From Ampelomyces quisqualis (taxonomy: Eukaryota; Ascomycota; Dothideomycetes; Pleosporales; Phaeosphaeriaceae): DNA of 64,000 bases. Shown piece after piece: positions 1 to 11,807 of the stretch. The stretch spans positions 558,001 through 622,000 of the forward strand of contig JAGTXZ010000005.1 in NCBI GenBank assembly GCA_018398575.1. Direction: 5' to 3'. Position numbers and translations under genes: made by a program. The notes under the pieces are model-generated. The model did not search any database, had not been told where the DNA came from, and saw only the letters and a list, made by a program, of their open reading frames with translations. Position 1 is the stretch's first letter, and every line of letters starts with the position of its first letter.

Positions 1-1830
1 AGGATACAGCGATCCCAAAAAGAGCGGCCTCATCGACGAGGCGGAGCTACCCATTTTCCAGCCACAATATCACAGACGGATACCCGCAGACGGCTTCCCG
101 GTATACGCCGAGGGCGTTTGGGACCAGATTGTGCACAACAAGGACCTGGATCTGCCTACACAACAAGAGCTTTTGGCACAATTCCGATGCGACGAGATCT
201 TGCGTGAGGTCCTGGTCGCATTCGATGAGCAGATGACACCCCTGGAGGAGCAACAAGCAGACAACATTAGAGCAGGAAACCCTTCAGTGATCGCTGGCCT
301 CGGGTCTGCAATGAACGCTGCACGGTTGAAGGTCTTCAAGGATTTCGAGACGAACGCCAGCCGATACCACAAGGGTGTATACAAGAGGAAGCAGGCAGAA
401 CTTGAGGGCAAGGTGGATACGAGGCTCAAGGCACTCTCCCAGAAGCAGCTCAACGCTGCACACAAGTCTGGTGTAGAGAGCTTCAGCGACGCTGTGAGTG
501 CGGCAGTGAAGAGTGGACAAAAGAAAGGTGCTTCATACGACTTTGCTCAGATCGTCGACTCGGAAAAGAAGAAAGCAATCGCACAGTTTGGGGAAGATGC
601 GAAGAGTATTGTGATTGAAGGGGCATCTTGGAGTAGCTACGAGCATGAGTTGAAGGTGTACCGAAAAGATCTGGACGATGTGTCCGGCCGCCTACGGAAA
701 GACGAAATGCGACGACTGGCAACAAGAATTGAGCGGTGGGTCCGCTCACGATTGGACGAGTCCATCGGCCTCGAGTTCAACAAGCTCGGTACCGGACGAG
801 GGGGTTCTGGCGCACCAGAGCACGGCGAGCGCCCACCAAGCGAGAGGGATCTTTGGGATCGCGTATGGGTGATCTTTACAGAGACCGTTTCGAGCGCAGA
901 GAAGCGCTTCACAGACCGCGCACAGAGCTTTGACGCTAGTCCTGACGAGGTGGAAGTTGGTCTGTGGAGATTGCGGCGCAAGTCGTGGGGTGTCCTTCGC
1001 GCCAAGATTGACGAAGAGGTCATGGAAGGCAACATCCTTCTCAAGCTTAGGGAGAACTTCGAAGACAAGTTCCGCTACGACGAGTCTGGCGTACCGAGGA
1101 TATGGCGGCCTACCGATGATATTGAGGGTGTTTATACCAGGGCGCGCGAGTCGACGATTACTGTCATTCCTTTGCTCGCGCGCTTCAAGCTTTCGAAAAC
1201 GTCTGCCCCGCCGCCACTGGATGCTTGGATTGGCGATGCGCCTGCATCCGTATCGCCTGCCGATGAAGAAGACCTGACACCCATTGGCGGTGTAGATGAT
1301 GAAGAGGGCAAGAGCCTGGAAGAAGAGACGACCATCCTCTCCGACGCCAAACAAGCCGACCTCCTCATCCGCTTCAAGAAGACTGCAGATGGCGTTTACG
1401 TCGAAGCCAAGCGTAGTGCTATTGGCGGTATCACGCAGGTGCCACTGTACTTTTACGGCTTGCTCCTGGCGCTGGGTTGGAACGAGATAGTAGCCGGTAA
1501 GTCCTACCATTCTTCATCACATCACACTATACACTAACGCACTGTAATACAGTCCTGCGCAACCCCGTCTACTTCATTTTCCTCATCCTCTGCGGTGTCG
1601 GCGCATACGTCACCTATACCCTCAACCTCTGGGGTCCCATGGCTCGTATGGCCAATGCTGCGTCCGCACAAGCACTTGAAGTTAGCAAAGAGCGACTCCG
1701 CGAGTTCTTGGAGTCGAGTGAGAGTGGCAGACAGGCTATGGCGATGAGTGGGAATGAGCCGAGTATTAGGATGAATCGATTGAATGGCAATGGGAAGAAG
1801 GAGGAGCAAGAGGACTTGGATGATATTTGA
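1..1830 (+). CDS. SEY1: SEY1/RHD3-family ER membrane-fusion GTPase, C-terminal part (5' end outside window)
   Basis: Sey1 is the fungal atlastin/RHD3 dynamin-like GTPase that fuses ER tubules. The open frame is already running at base 2, so the N-terminal GTPase domain (G1-G4 motifs) lies outside the window. What remains is about 590 residues: the long helical-bundle region, rich in K, E and R (for example the SYEHELKVYRKDLDD stretch and the RRKSWGVLRAKIDEE stretch), then two hydrophobic segments and a charged tail, as in the family. An intron at 1497-1552 (GTAAGT..ACAG) splits a Val codon between the two membrane segments. Exon 2 (1553-1830) encodes a segment starting LRNPVYFIFLILCGVG and a tail ending EEQEDLDDI. 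The family is usually about 850 residues, so roughly a third is missing only because of the window edge. Recognition is firm; the exact symbol follows fungal usage. Confidence 0.93.
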
Positions 1831-4464
1831 GCGTCGGTGTTGTAGGGGTTGGATCATGCTGGATGGGGTTTTGGGTAGGGTAGGGTATCAATGACGTTGT
1901 ATGAGTATGTCCTGGTATTGGTAACAATGGGTTGGGAAAAGGCTGGGTGGGTAGATTCCTAGAGAAGGTGAATGATTATTGGTAACCCATTGGGATCTCC
2001 GCAGCGGCTACTGTGTGTTTGACATAAGCGATCGAAGATGGTGACGAAACATGACAAACGCGGAAAAGGCCACGAGACACAAAAGTACGATCGGTGGGAT
2101 GAAGGTGTATATAAATCCTACCCTCGCATCCTCCGCATCGTTCCTCAGCTCTTCCACTCTTCTTTCTACATGTATCGAAACAGAGATCCACCAGCACGAT
2201 GAGCTCTGGACCCGAAAGCCTGTCCATGATGGAAAACACGACTTTTCCTCGCTCCATCGAAAAATCTTGCTACCTTCCAACATACGTGTCAAGAAATTGG
2301 TCCACGCAAACATTGAAAACGCAAAAGCTCCTAGCTTCTCTTCTCTTCTCTTCTTTTGCGAAGAAACGCGGTCACAAAGCCTGGCAAACCAGCACCGCAA
2401 CTTCTACACGAGAAGCCACTATACCCAGCAGAACACTACTACGCCATGCTGCTTGTCTGCCCCTCTTTGTCCCACTCGATGATCCAAAAAAAGCTTGTCA
2501 TGACTTGACACGAGTCAAAACATCTCTTGCCGCATGTTAAGCCTGGCCCTCGAAACCGCCGTTCCGAAAAGATGATGGCTTTTGTTCTCCCGCGAAATCA
2601 ACACTTTCGTACGCCGATTTCCCTCGGCGCCTGAAGCACGACTTGACACCCGATTTCCAGTGGTGGAGTGGTGGCTAGTTGCCAAACTGGGGGTGCGCAT
2701 ACTATGTATTCCGACAAGACTCGCTGCAAGCATGCGTGACAGACCGCAAGGTCCTTCGCTGGGCAGATGGTTTCACCGTGTACGAAAGCAACACATTGCG
2801 TCAAGGTCTTTCCGAGCGGCAAAAAGCCTTTTTGTGTTAGCTGCTGTTGAATGCGAATTGCATTCTTTTGTTTGGCGCAGAACGGTAACATGTTGTTGCT
2901 TAGGGGTTTTTTTCCACCGGGCATCATGCACGGAGTTGGAAAGGGATGAATCTTGGGCGCAAAGGATTCTTGCCTTGTCGGGACTGCAAATATCTAGTTC
3001 TGCAAGACGTCGGGGAAGCGGGGTTGGAAATTTGGAGCAAGGAGATGAGCATGAGGTCTCTTGTATTCCGGGTGAGACTTTGCGATGCGGTGATTTCGAA
3101 AATCGTTCGCTTGTGCGCTGCATGTCTTTGGGGGAGTGCGACTTATGTATGCGATGTATGTGCTCTTGTGGTTCTATAAGAGATTGCTTTATCGCAACAC
3201 GGCTTCTCTGTTTCTTCATCCTCTGTTTTCCTTGTCGAGAATATATCCAAATCGACCCATGATTTCGAAAAAGTAACATTGGACACTTAAATTAGAGGTT
3301 CAGACATTGGATAGGCGTGGAGCCAGTCTTCGTGCCGCTTTTTTCTACCATGGCAAAAGCGAAGTACGCCTTGTTCATGATGACGCCGTCTGATTTGAGA
3401 CGGTCTATTTTGTAATGTTCATGGTCTCCCTTCCTTCTGAGAACTGGGGACGACGTTGTGCGTATTTTTCCAATGTTCATGAAAACTTAAAACAATGTCC
3501 AAGTATCCTCAAGATCCCTTGACAAGTTATAGCTCCACTCTCCTCCTGTAACAAAATCACCAGAGTCTTCCACCTATATCTTCCTTCCAAAGCAAGTATC
3601 AATAGGTTCATGGCAACAGGAAGTAGTGTCCAGGGCATTTTAGAAACAGACGTAGAACGACGCAATGTCCCGACCGCCCTTTTCGAAGAGACTATCCGCG
3701 CAAAAAGCCTCATGATGAGGAATTGCGCGCTTTTGAATGGAGTCATGAAATCTACTTTGCTCTGCGTCTTGCGCTGCGAAGAAAAAGATTAGAACAGGTG
3801 GGCGCGCGCCATTCGAGCGGAACGATCGGCCACTTCGAGATTTTGGCCGTTCTTGGCTCGCTGTTTGCCCAGAAAGATGGAGAATCGACTCTGTCAAGCA
3901 GGCTTGCTTGTCTGAGATACTCGATATGTCAAATATTGGCAGACTCAGACTGGAAGGGTAGTCCGGTGTTAAAACATACTTGTGCGTCTCCATCGCAACT
4001 AATTATGCCCTTTTTCATCTTCGGCTCTGTGTCCTCATCACACCTACACTATTCCCTGAAATCAAAAGACCCTGCTTTACGACCCATGCTTTGTGCAGTA
4101 TTGGAATCGAAATCTCAGCCGCAGTCAGATTATGTGAGACTTGAGCAATTCCGATGAGATCATTCCTGTCAACACTTTTCTTCCTGTTCGAGCGCACCAT
4201 CGATTCATCTCGAAACCGAAATCCCATACGCTTCTTTTCATGTTGCCTCTGGTCTTGAGGTTGAAAACAGTCTTCTAGCATCCTATGTGAGGAGACGTGA
4301 CGTGCTAGAATTGAACCACTTGATGTTTGTCGACATGTCTCCCAGATTCAAGCCTACAATTATCATGAATTTCAGAACGAACCAAGTTCATGTTCATGTT
4401 GTTCCTCGTTTTGAAACAAATCCTATGCTCGAGGACCTGGTGTGGAGTGCAAAGCCTCGATCGG
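1831..4464. other. Gene-free stretch, 2.6 kb
   Basis: Several frames stay open for 60-230 codons (for example 2582-3262 plus and 2773-3279 minus). They overlap one another, show no recognisable domain and have no spliced continuation I could find. A 62-codon minus-strand frame at 3292-3480 has a protein-like composition but no recognisable family. I see no repeat or RNA gene. Confidence 0.5.
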
Positions 4465-6143
4465 TTAAATGTTATTAACAGTAATCTTGTGTTGTCCTGT
4501 GGCTATGGCGCTGTTTGTAGCGATGCAGGCAGTGTATAATCTTCTATGATTTCGCAGTTGCTCTTCTGCTTTCCAAACAGCTTCAATATCATGCCATCTC
4601 AAACGACATGGGCGATTTGTCTTTTGGAAGGTTACGGCATGGCGTGTTATGTTGAGGTTGCGGAGGTGGTGAATTGAAATTGCTAAGGTCATGTAGTTTC
4701 GTGAAGATTCCAAGACGAAGTGATGATGATCGTGTTCACCATCCCCAGGGCAGCGTGCGGGAAGCCTGTACCAAAACAGTACCACATATTGTGTAGCTTC
4801 TTTCTCCAACCTCAGTACTTCTTGTGCTAGTTGTACGATAATTAGCCCACCCCAGAAGCCTTCCCTCTTGGGGTAGCTCAGCATGAGTCTTACGGTGCAT
4901 TTGCGCGTATCGAAAGGGCGCGGGTGGCGATGAGCTGCAAGGCTGCTAATGGCCCCATGGTCGTTGTGAATGCTGCCGAGAACGAGGAATTGTGGGATAG
5001 AAGTGAGTCTACGAGATCTAGCATATTTGTGAAGTGAGCGACGGGATCATATGGTTCGCTTAAAGGTTCGCCGAGAAAGTAGGACGTCTCTTTGAGTTCA
5101 CCGCGCGGGGATCGTAAGAACTACTCGAGCTGGGCGTGTAGTAATTCTATTGCAGCCAAAGGCTGAACAAACTCACTTGAAACACTGACTGCTTTTGAGC
5201 AAAGTCGTTCGAGGAGGTCAGTCCTGGGGTCGAAGCGCGTTAATTGCCGTCGATATTCGTGATGCACATCGTCCCTCTCGTTGACATCTCACTTGGGTAC
5301 CCCTTGTAGGAAAGCCAACACGGTGTTGGTCAAGGATCGGATGTGGAGTTGCATTGCAACAAGTGATGCACTGTCCAGTTCCGTGTTGAATGATATAGCG
5401 GGCGCCTTAACACGTGGGACTTCTTCCGACTTACGAGCGTCTGCGATGTTCATGATCGATCGGACCTGTATGTTGAGTCCGGTGAGGAGGCCACACAAGT
5501 AATCAACATCGATCGGGTGTCGTTCTTGCTTCCCCTCTTTTCCACTATCTATCTCTTTGAGCAGACGGATTCCGCTCCTCAGATGTTTTAAGCCCTCGCG
5601 CTGGTGACCTTGGAGACAAGCCATGCTGCTGAAAAGTACAGCGCATGTCATCAAGGTAATCTTATCTGCTCCAGCCTTGTGTCTGCACGGTCCGCTCGCT
5701 TTCATTAGTCCTTGAATGTTCTGACTGGACTGGCGTAAAGCAAATTGTAGATGCTGACCTGACACATCCATTTCGCTGATATGAGAGGCCCTGCCTTTGT
5801 AGAATCGGCGATGCATAGCACGAAGTACGAATATGCAATGCTGAATAGACTCATGCTGGTGCGATGCCTGGAGAATCTCGCGCCGCCAGAATGGAGAATC
5901 CTTTAGGAAAGATACAACATGGGCACTGAACAATTTTGAAGCTGGCCCGATCTTCTGCAGTTGTCAAATTCAAAGCTGGCGCCAGGGGTACTAGTCAGAT
6001 AGTCTGAACGATCACACGGCGAGGATGTAGCAAGCGCTTACGCGAAAGAAGAATATTGCTGGTTTGGCCTCGAGATATTCTTGGAGCACATGTGTTTGCC
6101 TTGCATGGCAGGACACTATCTGGCTATGTGGCCTTGAGCTCAC
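4465..6143 (-). pseudogene. Decayed zinc-cluster (Zn2Cys6-type) transcription factor, regulatory domain only
   Basis: Read on the minus strand, this is the fungal-specific transcription-factor region that normally follows a Zn2Cys6 DNA-binding domain. Signs are an LQEYLEAKPAIFFFR segment, then SPFWRREILQASHQHES, a CLQGHQREGLKHLRSGIRLL segment and, near the C terminus, YPKREGFWGG (compare the usual R-EG-WDS). An 87-nt intron fits at 5955-6041. The frame is broken by TGA at 5289-5291 (one step from CGA) and TAG at 5121-5123 (one step from CAG), with clear coding sequence continuing in the same frame past each. There is then a frame change near 4890-4910, after which the frame runs to 4465. The zinc-cluster domain and a promoter are absent: the frame begins at the permease stop codon. 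Family assignment is by motif memory. The exact start and the number of lesions are uncertain. Confidence 0.75.
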
Positions 6144-7814
6144 TTAGAGATTGGCCCATATCTTCCTCAGGAAGCCTGGTTGCTTTCCGTTCGAACCCAC
6201 TTGGGGCTCGTCTTCTGTAAACACCTCCTTGGTATCTAGATCCTTCCTTCTGCCTGCATCAAGATCAATCTCATGACTGCGCCAGAATTTTGTCTTGAAC
6301 CAGAACTTGTACCCCGCGTATGTCAGGCCGAATACCGGAATTAGAATGTATGCATCTACGAAAGTGCCAGCGTCGAACGGGCTGAATGTAGTCCAGCCTT
6401 GCACCAAAGTAAGGAAGATGTTAGCCCCTAGACCGAGATAGGAGTTCCACGGGTAGGCGAAGGATCGGAATGGTAGTTGATCGGGCGTCCGCCCTTGGGC
6501 TGCCCAAGCCTTGCGGAAACGGATATGGGTGAAGGAGATGGCACCCCAAACTATGAAGGTAGAGACACCGCTCAGATTTATGATATAGCCATAAGCCTTG
6601 CCGCCACCGGTGCTCAAGTTCATCAGAGAAAGGAACCCGAACAGGTTGGTGAAGATGATTGCAGGGTAGGGGACGCCTCGAGAATTGGTCTTGCCTAGGA
6701 ACCGTGGCGCCATACGCTCCTGTGCCATGAACAAGATCGTGCGGCTCCCAATGTATATCGAACTATTTGCCGCTGAGAGAACAGTGATGAATATGAAGGC
6801 ATTGATGAGGTGCACTCCACCTTCCCATCCGGCGTTCTGGATAGCGATGGTCATCGGACTTTTGAGTGCGCGACTTTCTCCGTTGATCAAACCATCTGCG
6901 TTTGAGGGGCAGGTGAGGCCAAAGAAGAATGCAACGCCCATGTACACGAAAAGGATCCGCTTTTGACTCAAAGTTAGCATCTTCCAATAAGTAATACAAG
7001 TGTTGGAATTTACCCATATGACTTGGCGAATGGCCAACGGAACTGCTACACCAGGGTTTCTGGTTTCGGTCGCCGCCACTGCTACGGCCTCCACTCCAGC
7101 ATAGAAGGTCGAGGCGAATACAAAGACCTGAGCGACACCCCTAAAGCCACTGACAAAGGCTCCAGGGTCGTTCCAGTAACGAAATCCGATGGCTTCGGTT
7201 TGACCAATGAGACCGCCGGATACGTAGATGATGCTGAAGAGGAAATAGATGCATAGACCAAGAAGCTTGATCAACGCCAGCCAGAACTCCGCCTCGCCAA
7301 AGGACTCGACTCCAAGCATCTGAAATGCTAGGAATGCAAACCAGAAAATCAAGAAGTATCCGTACGAGGGTATTTTGTCGCTCCAGAACACCATGAGAGA
7401 CGAAATGACGTTGTACTCATTGGCTAGAACGCATGCCCAGACAAGCCAGTATTGCCATCCAACAGCAACACCAAAAGCCTTGTCGACGAAGCGGTCGGAG
7501 AGAGTAACAAAGGCCCCGCCAGTAGGATACAGTGTTGTCATTTCGCCCAAGGACTGGGTTATGCTGAATGCGACGATCCCAATGATGCCGAAGCCGATGA
7601 GCAGAGCCGCAGGTCCGCCGTTCGCAAGGGCTCCTCCAGTTCCAACAAGGATTCCAGGGCCAATGATGCCAGCGAGCGCCATCATGGAGAGATGTCGTGT
7701 CTTGAGCCCGCGCTTGACACCGGAGTCGGGGTCGATACGCTCAAAGTCTTCTTCCCTGTAGCTTGTCGTAGGTGATGCCGCCTCGCCAGGGTTCTTGTTA
7801 TCGAAGAGCGCCAT
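6144..7814 (-). CDS. Amino-acid permease of the APC/YAT family
   Basis: Plasma-membrane amino acid/proton symporter of the yeast amino-acid transporter type. The N terminus carries the family signature RGLKTRHLSMMALAGIIGPG followed by GTGGALANGGP, then about twelve hydrophobic segments and a charged cytosolic tail ending RKIWANL. A 54-nt intron (6960-7013 on the minus strand, GTAAAT, branch GCTAAC, ending AAAAG) is a multiple of three. The frame therefore runs through it; splicing removes 18 residues beginning VNSNTCITYWKM that fit no transporter helix. Spliced length is about 538 residues, normal for the family. The start at 7814 gives a hydrophilic 30-residue N-tail, as usual. Substrate cannot be read from sequence; an AGP-like broad or specific amino-acid range are both possible. 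The stop codon directly abuts the decayed transcription factor. Confidence 0.9.
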   Translation of the reverse strand: MALFDNKNPGEAASPTTSYREEDFERIDPDSGVKRGLKTRHLSMMALAGIIGPGILVGTGGALANGGPAALLIGFGIIGIVAFSITQSLGEMTTLYPTGGAFVTLSDRFVDKAFGVAVGWQYWLVWACVLANEYNVISSLMVFWSDKIPSYGYFLIFWFAFLAFQMLGVESFGEAEFWLALIKLLGLCIYFLFSIIYVSGGLIGQTEAIGFRYWNDPGAFVSGFRGVAQVFVFASTFYAGVEAVAVAATETRNPGVAVPLAIRQVIWVNSNTCITYWKMLTLSQKRILFVYMGVAFFFGLTCPSNADGLINGESRALKSPMTIAIQNAGWEGGVHLINAFIFITVLSAANSSIYIGSRTILFMAQERMAPRFLGKTNSRGVPYPAIIFTNLFGFLSLMNLSTGGGKAYGYIINLSGVSTFIVWGAISFTHIRFRKAWAAQGRTPDQLPFRSFAYPWNSYLGLGANIFLTLVQGWTTFSPFDAGTFVDAYILIPVFGLTYAGYKFWFKTKFWRSHEIDLDAGRRKDLDTKEVFTEDEPQVGSNGKQPGFLRKIWANL

Positions 7815-9389
7815 GTTTGCGAAGACAAGGGCGGCGAGTGTTGGAAGAAAAGTGCAAACGGCAACCCATGGCTACCTAAACGTTCGCGATCAGCCTTCGC
7901 TTAGCAGGCATAAGTTCTTTAGGTCGGGTTCCAAGGCTGGGTTTGATTGACTACAAACGTTGACATCTCAACCGATGATGCGATAAGTATGGCGTATGGC
8001 GCAAGATGCGGCTAGGCGAGAATGGCTTTGAGGATGCAGACCTCGGAAAAACTCGGCACACTTTCTACTTTGCTACTGTTATGGCTGTATTTGACGAATC
8101 GCGATGACCCACCCTAATCTTACTGTTGCCGTATCGCAGACGTTCTGTAGATAGCCGCGGTGTGGGTAGAGACGGATGTAACAGACACCGTAACACCCAG
8201 AGTTTCATTACGATACTGTAATTACAACTCCGCCAGGCTTGGTTACTAACAGGGCTCACACACAGACTGATTTTTGCCCTACCTCTTCGTAAACCTCTAG
8301 GTTTAGGAGGATAATATTTTGACTAAAAAATTGGCTTATTTTGGTAGCGAGGAGGTAGAGGAGAAATTAGACACAGAGCTGGAGAAGGTCCCTGTTGTAG
8401 ATGGGACGCCTATTTATTTGGGTGAATAGTTCCTAATTAATTACTAGCCCTTTACTAGATGCAGCTAGCACTATGTAACAGATACAACACACTCTATTTT
8501 GTATAGCAGTTGTTACGATACGGTAATTACAACATTTCCAGATCTGTTACCGTATTTCCACATCTTTAGGAGTGGGCAGAAATGCTCTATGGGGCACACC
8601 CGAAGAGGCTAGTGCCACCGTTAGCGTTCCTCGGCCATCTCCTTACGGACCAACACTGTCTATCTCAGCATCAAAAATTCCACCTCACTTATCAGGAACA
8701 TGACCAGCATTGGCGGTATCTCCGGCTGATCATTACATGTACTTTGATACAATCAGAACGAGTCAGCTCTGGCAGCCCGTGCCATACTTTACTCCACTGG
8801 GCGCAAAGTGGCTCCGTGAAACCTGCCTCTCAGAGGTGGTATCATCTTGGCGCATACCAATCGAAAACCACAGAGATTTTAGTGCGAATACAAGCTGAGT
8901 CTTCTGAACTGACACCGGAAAAGTGGTCTACAAGGGAAATTGCAGCACAACCCTTTTAAGAAATCCTCCCGCACATGGTAGTGGACAAGTCCTTCACATT
9001 TCTCACGACATCAGGTCTAACAATAATTCATGATCAGATGACTGCACGTTTCTTCGGCTTTTGTGCAGCCTTTATGACTTAAAGCTGTACACTGACGTTG
9101 TACAAAATATCGTCGACCATCTTGGGGTATACAAGGTCTTTTCAGCTTATGAGAAGTCAACCTATCAGTGTCTGGACCATCTCAGGCGTACACTCGACTG
9201 ATACGTAAAAGCACACGGATCAAAGAACCAAGTATTGAAATTTAACATCTCGTTAATTTGCGTCAGGTCTATCTACGAAATAAGTGAGAGTCGTTGCGTT
9301 GCGACACTGCTCCTGTCAGGTCATATATGTAGAAAGGCCATTGACCAATCCTAGCATCCTTCCAAACTTCTATACAGTTCGGAATGAAC
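7815..9389. other. Gene-free stretch with short repeats and coding-like scraps
   Basis: Lies upstream of the permease and downstream of the GAS1-like gene. It holds a pair of related sequences (see 8177-8533). At 8312-8428 (plus) is a short open piece that reads like protein (VEEKLDTELEKVPVVDG). At 9037-9201 (plus) is a 54-codon piece (LYTDVVQNIVDHLG). Neither has a start, continuation or known domain, so they may be remains of a mobile element or lost gene. No intact gene is supported. Confidence 0.4.
8177..8533. repeat. Pair of diverged direct repeats flanking an AT-rich insert
   Basis: The sequence TGTAACAGAC/TAC recurs at 8177 and 8474, and ACGATACT/GGTAATTACAAC recurs at about 8210 and 8514. 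The two blocks lie in the same order and orientation, about 300 bp apart. Between them is an AT-rich segment with a protein-like open piece. A further inverted GATCTGTTACCGTA follows near 8541. This could be an eroded small element or solo repeat, but no target-site duplication is obvious. Confidence 0.35.
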
Positions 9390-10402
9390 TTAGTTCTTCC
9401 TGCTCAACTCCATACGCTTCTTGAGCCTGTAGGCAATGGCGCGCTTGCGCGCAGCCTGGCCCTGGGTGAAAGCAACAGAGCCACCGAAGGGACCGGCAGC
9501 AGCACCGTTGCGGACGCGCATGACACATACGTTGGGGGTTCCGGCAACAGTAGCGTCGCAAGTCATACCAGCGGGCATCTTGACCTGCATCTCAAAGTCG
9601 CTGTTGGTGGCGAGCGAGAGACCCTGAACACCGAGGCCGGGAACGTCCTTCATGACAGTGGCAGGCTGCATGGCAGCCTCGTCGGTTCCACCAGATGTGC
9701 CGTCGACATCGGCAGTGAAAGGACCAGCACCGTCCTGGTTGATCTGCTGCATGTTAGAGGGAGCTATAGTCGCAGAGCTTGAGAGTTGCTTACCTGGCGA
9801 AGAGTCATAGTGACAGTGCCATCGGTGGCGCAGGTAGGCATACCACTAGAAGATCCAGCACCAGCAGCAGCCGCAACGCGAGACTCAGGGGGACCGTTGC
9901 TCTTTGTACCGCCGCCGCCGAGCAGTCCACCCAGGCCGGTGGCACCAGCGTTGCCGCCCTTTCCACCACCGCCCAAGAGTCCACCGAGAAGCTGGCGCTT
10001 CATCTGGATATTGTCCTCAACACCGACACTGCCAGAGGCTCCATTGTTGGCGGGGGGCATAGCACCAGCACCCATGTAAGCACCGACCATGACTGCGGCA
10101 TCGACGGGACCGTTGCCCTGGGTGCGTCCAAGAGGAGTGGCCTTCCCGCTGGCGATATCGCTGTCACGAATGATGGCAGTGTCCGCCTGGGAACCGCAGC
10201 CGCTAGATTATGGTCAGCATACTTGTGGACTATCAGGCTCGAGAGATACTCACTTGGTAGTGCAGTCACGAGGAGTTCCATCCTGCATGGTCAAGCCAGG
10301 CATGGTGACGCCATTGGCACCCTTGATCTCAGTAACCACACCGTGGGCAGAAGCGCAAGCCGCAAAAGCAGCGACGAAGGCGATTTGCTGTGAGAAGTAC
10401 AT
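9390..10402 (-). CDS. Secreted GAS1/Egh16-family protein (DUF3129 type)
   Basis: Homolog of the Magnaporthe GAS1/GAS2 and Blumeria Egh16 proteins. Known members are secreted or surface-associated, and in those species are expressed during appressorium formation. Three exons fit: 10402-10254, 10202-9794 and 9743-9390, giving 303 residues. The second acceptor has two adjacent CAGs, so one Gln more or less is possible. The N terminus is a signal peptide (MYFSQQIAFVAAFAACASAH) followed by GVVTEIKGANGVTMPGLT, the family signature. Paired Cys motifs follow (RDCTT, GCGSQADTA, MPTCATDG, GMTCDA, NVCVMRV). A glycine-rich insert near residues 115-145 (GGLLGGGGKGG and GLLGGGGTKS) is low complexity and probably variable. 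Upstream sequence is pyrimidine-rich, as in many fungal promoters. The family call is strong. A role in host infection is inference from relatives only. Confidence 0.9.
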
Positions 10403-11807
10403 GTTGAAAGATGAGATTAGCTTTGAACTTGGAGGAGTAATGGTAATGAAGAGAAAAGATAGCACCAGGCCGAGAACAGAATTAGAACAGAAATTGAAAG
10501 GATTGCTCGATGAGGATGTGATGGATGTGATGATAAAACTTGGAAGTGCCATGCCCTCGTTCTCTTATACTCTCCAAGCCTCGTCTTCCACTCAACCTTG
10601 AACACCAATCCAACCCCAGATCCAACACTGCCGCCGTCATACTAGGTCCGCCCGTCCCTTTTCGCACAAAAACAGCAAACCCTCCATGGGTATCAATCAT
10701 GATGTGCTTCAGATTGCCTAGTATACCGACGTTCTCGCCTCAGATTATCTGCCCACACACACACCCCGTCTTGGTTACAACGAAGTGTCTCCCTAAACAC
10801 TTGACAGACCAATCCCCAGGCGCAGATGCGCAGTGCCTTGCTCGTAACAAAGCGGAACAGAGTTTCATTGTGTGCCTGCACGGGAGGCTGAGGTTGCGAA
10901 GCCTATTTGCATTGCAACGCCATCGTGTTTGAGCGAGGAGGGTGGGGTACCAAGCCTTTGTTTGAAGAAGCTTCATGATTTGCACTGTTGTGGCGACGGC
11001 TAGAGGAACAATCTGGGTTCCGAGCGTTTAATTTTAGTAGGGTGTTCAGTGCAGCAATATCAATGTCGTGGCTACTATTATCGCTTGCGAAGTCGCGCAC
11101 CTCAAATTTACTCACCCAAACCGCAATGATCTACCCGCACAATAAACCAAGTAGCAACAAGCAAATTTCGCCAAGTTAGCATGTTTCCACATTCTGCGCT
11201 AGACTTTCCTCACAGGTTTCGTTGTTCCGTGATGTTGCGGGCCCTGTCTCGCCCTAGCGTTTCGCCACCAACCAACACACATACGGAGATCTTCAAACAC
11301 GTTTCGCGTAGCACTTGCTGCGGTAGCGGCGGAGTCGTCCGTCGAGTTACAACCGTGTTAGTAAAGTAGGTGGTCGAGATGCGGCTGATCGGCACAAGGG
11401 GTTTAAGTGCATGTTTGTAGTAGGGATGGTGGTGTCTCGACTTGGGCGATCGTTCTTTATTCTCTTCACTGTTGGAGATTTAGGAGGATATAGTCGCTGT
11501 TGAGATTGATCATTCAGAAATCTGTTCTCGAAGGTAGGGCTTGTTACATGGGTCGTCTGAGGCAGCTATTCGGTCAACATGTCTATTCCTTCACAGTACG
11601 TTGGTTCAATCTTCTGGTATACTTGCTAATATCGACCATAGTGTATGTAGTGGCGTCCGTATTAGTTCATAAACATCAAGGCCATCACAAAGCATTTCAC
11701 AAGGCATGGTGCTCTTTCTCCCTACATTTTCTATTCTCATTACTCAACTACACATTTCCGCTGACCGTGATTAGCTCTGGTAATATCGGCAAACAACCAA
11801 TAAAATA
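10403..11807. other. Gene-free stretch upstream of the GAS1-like gene
   Basis: About 1.4 kb between the start of the GAS1-like gene and the stop of the MYND gene, so it should hold the former's promoter and the latter's 3' UTR. Open frames here (for example 10540-10932 and 11500-11820, plus) lack recognisable domains. Nothing else seen. Confidence 0.5.

Noticed and set aside
2582..3262. 226-codon plus-strand frame
   Set aside because: No domain, overlaps an equally long antisense frame, odd Cys/Phe-rich composition; no splice partner.
8582..8959. 125-codon plus-strand frame
   Set aside because: No recognisable domain; another frame of the same piece looks equally protein-like, so at best a relic.
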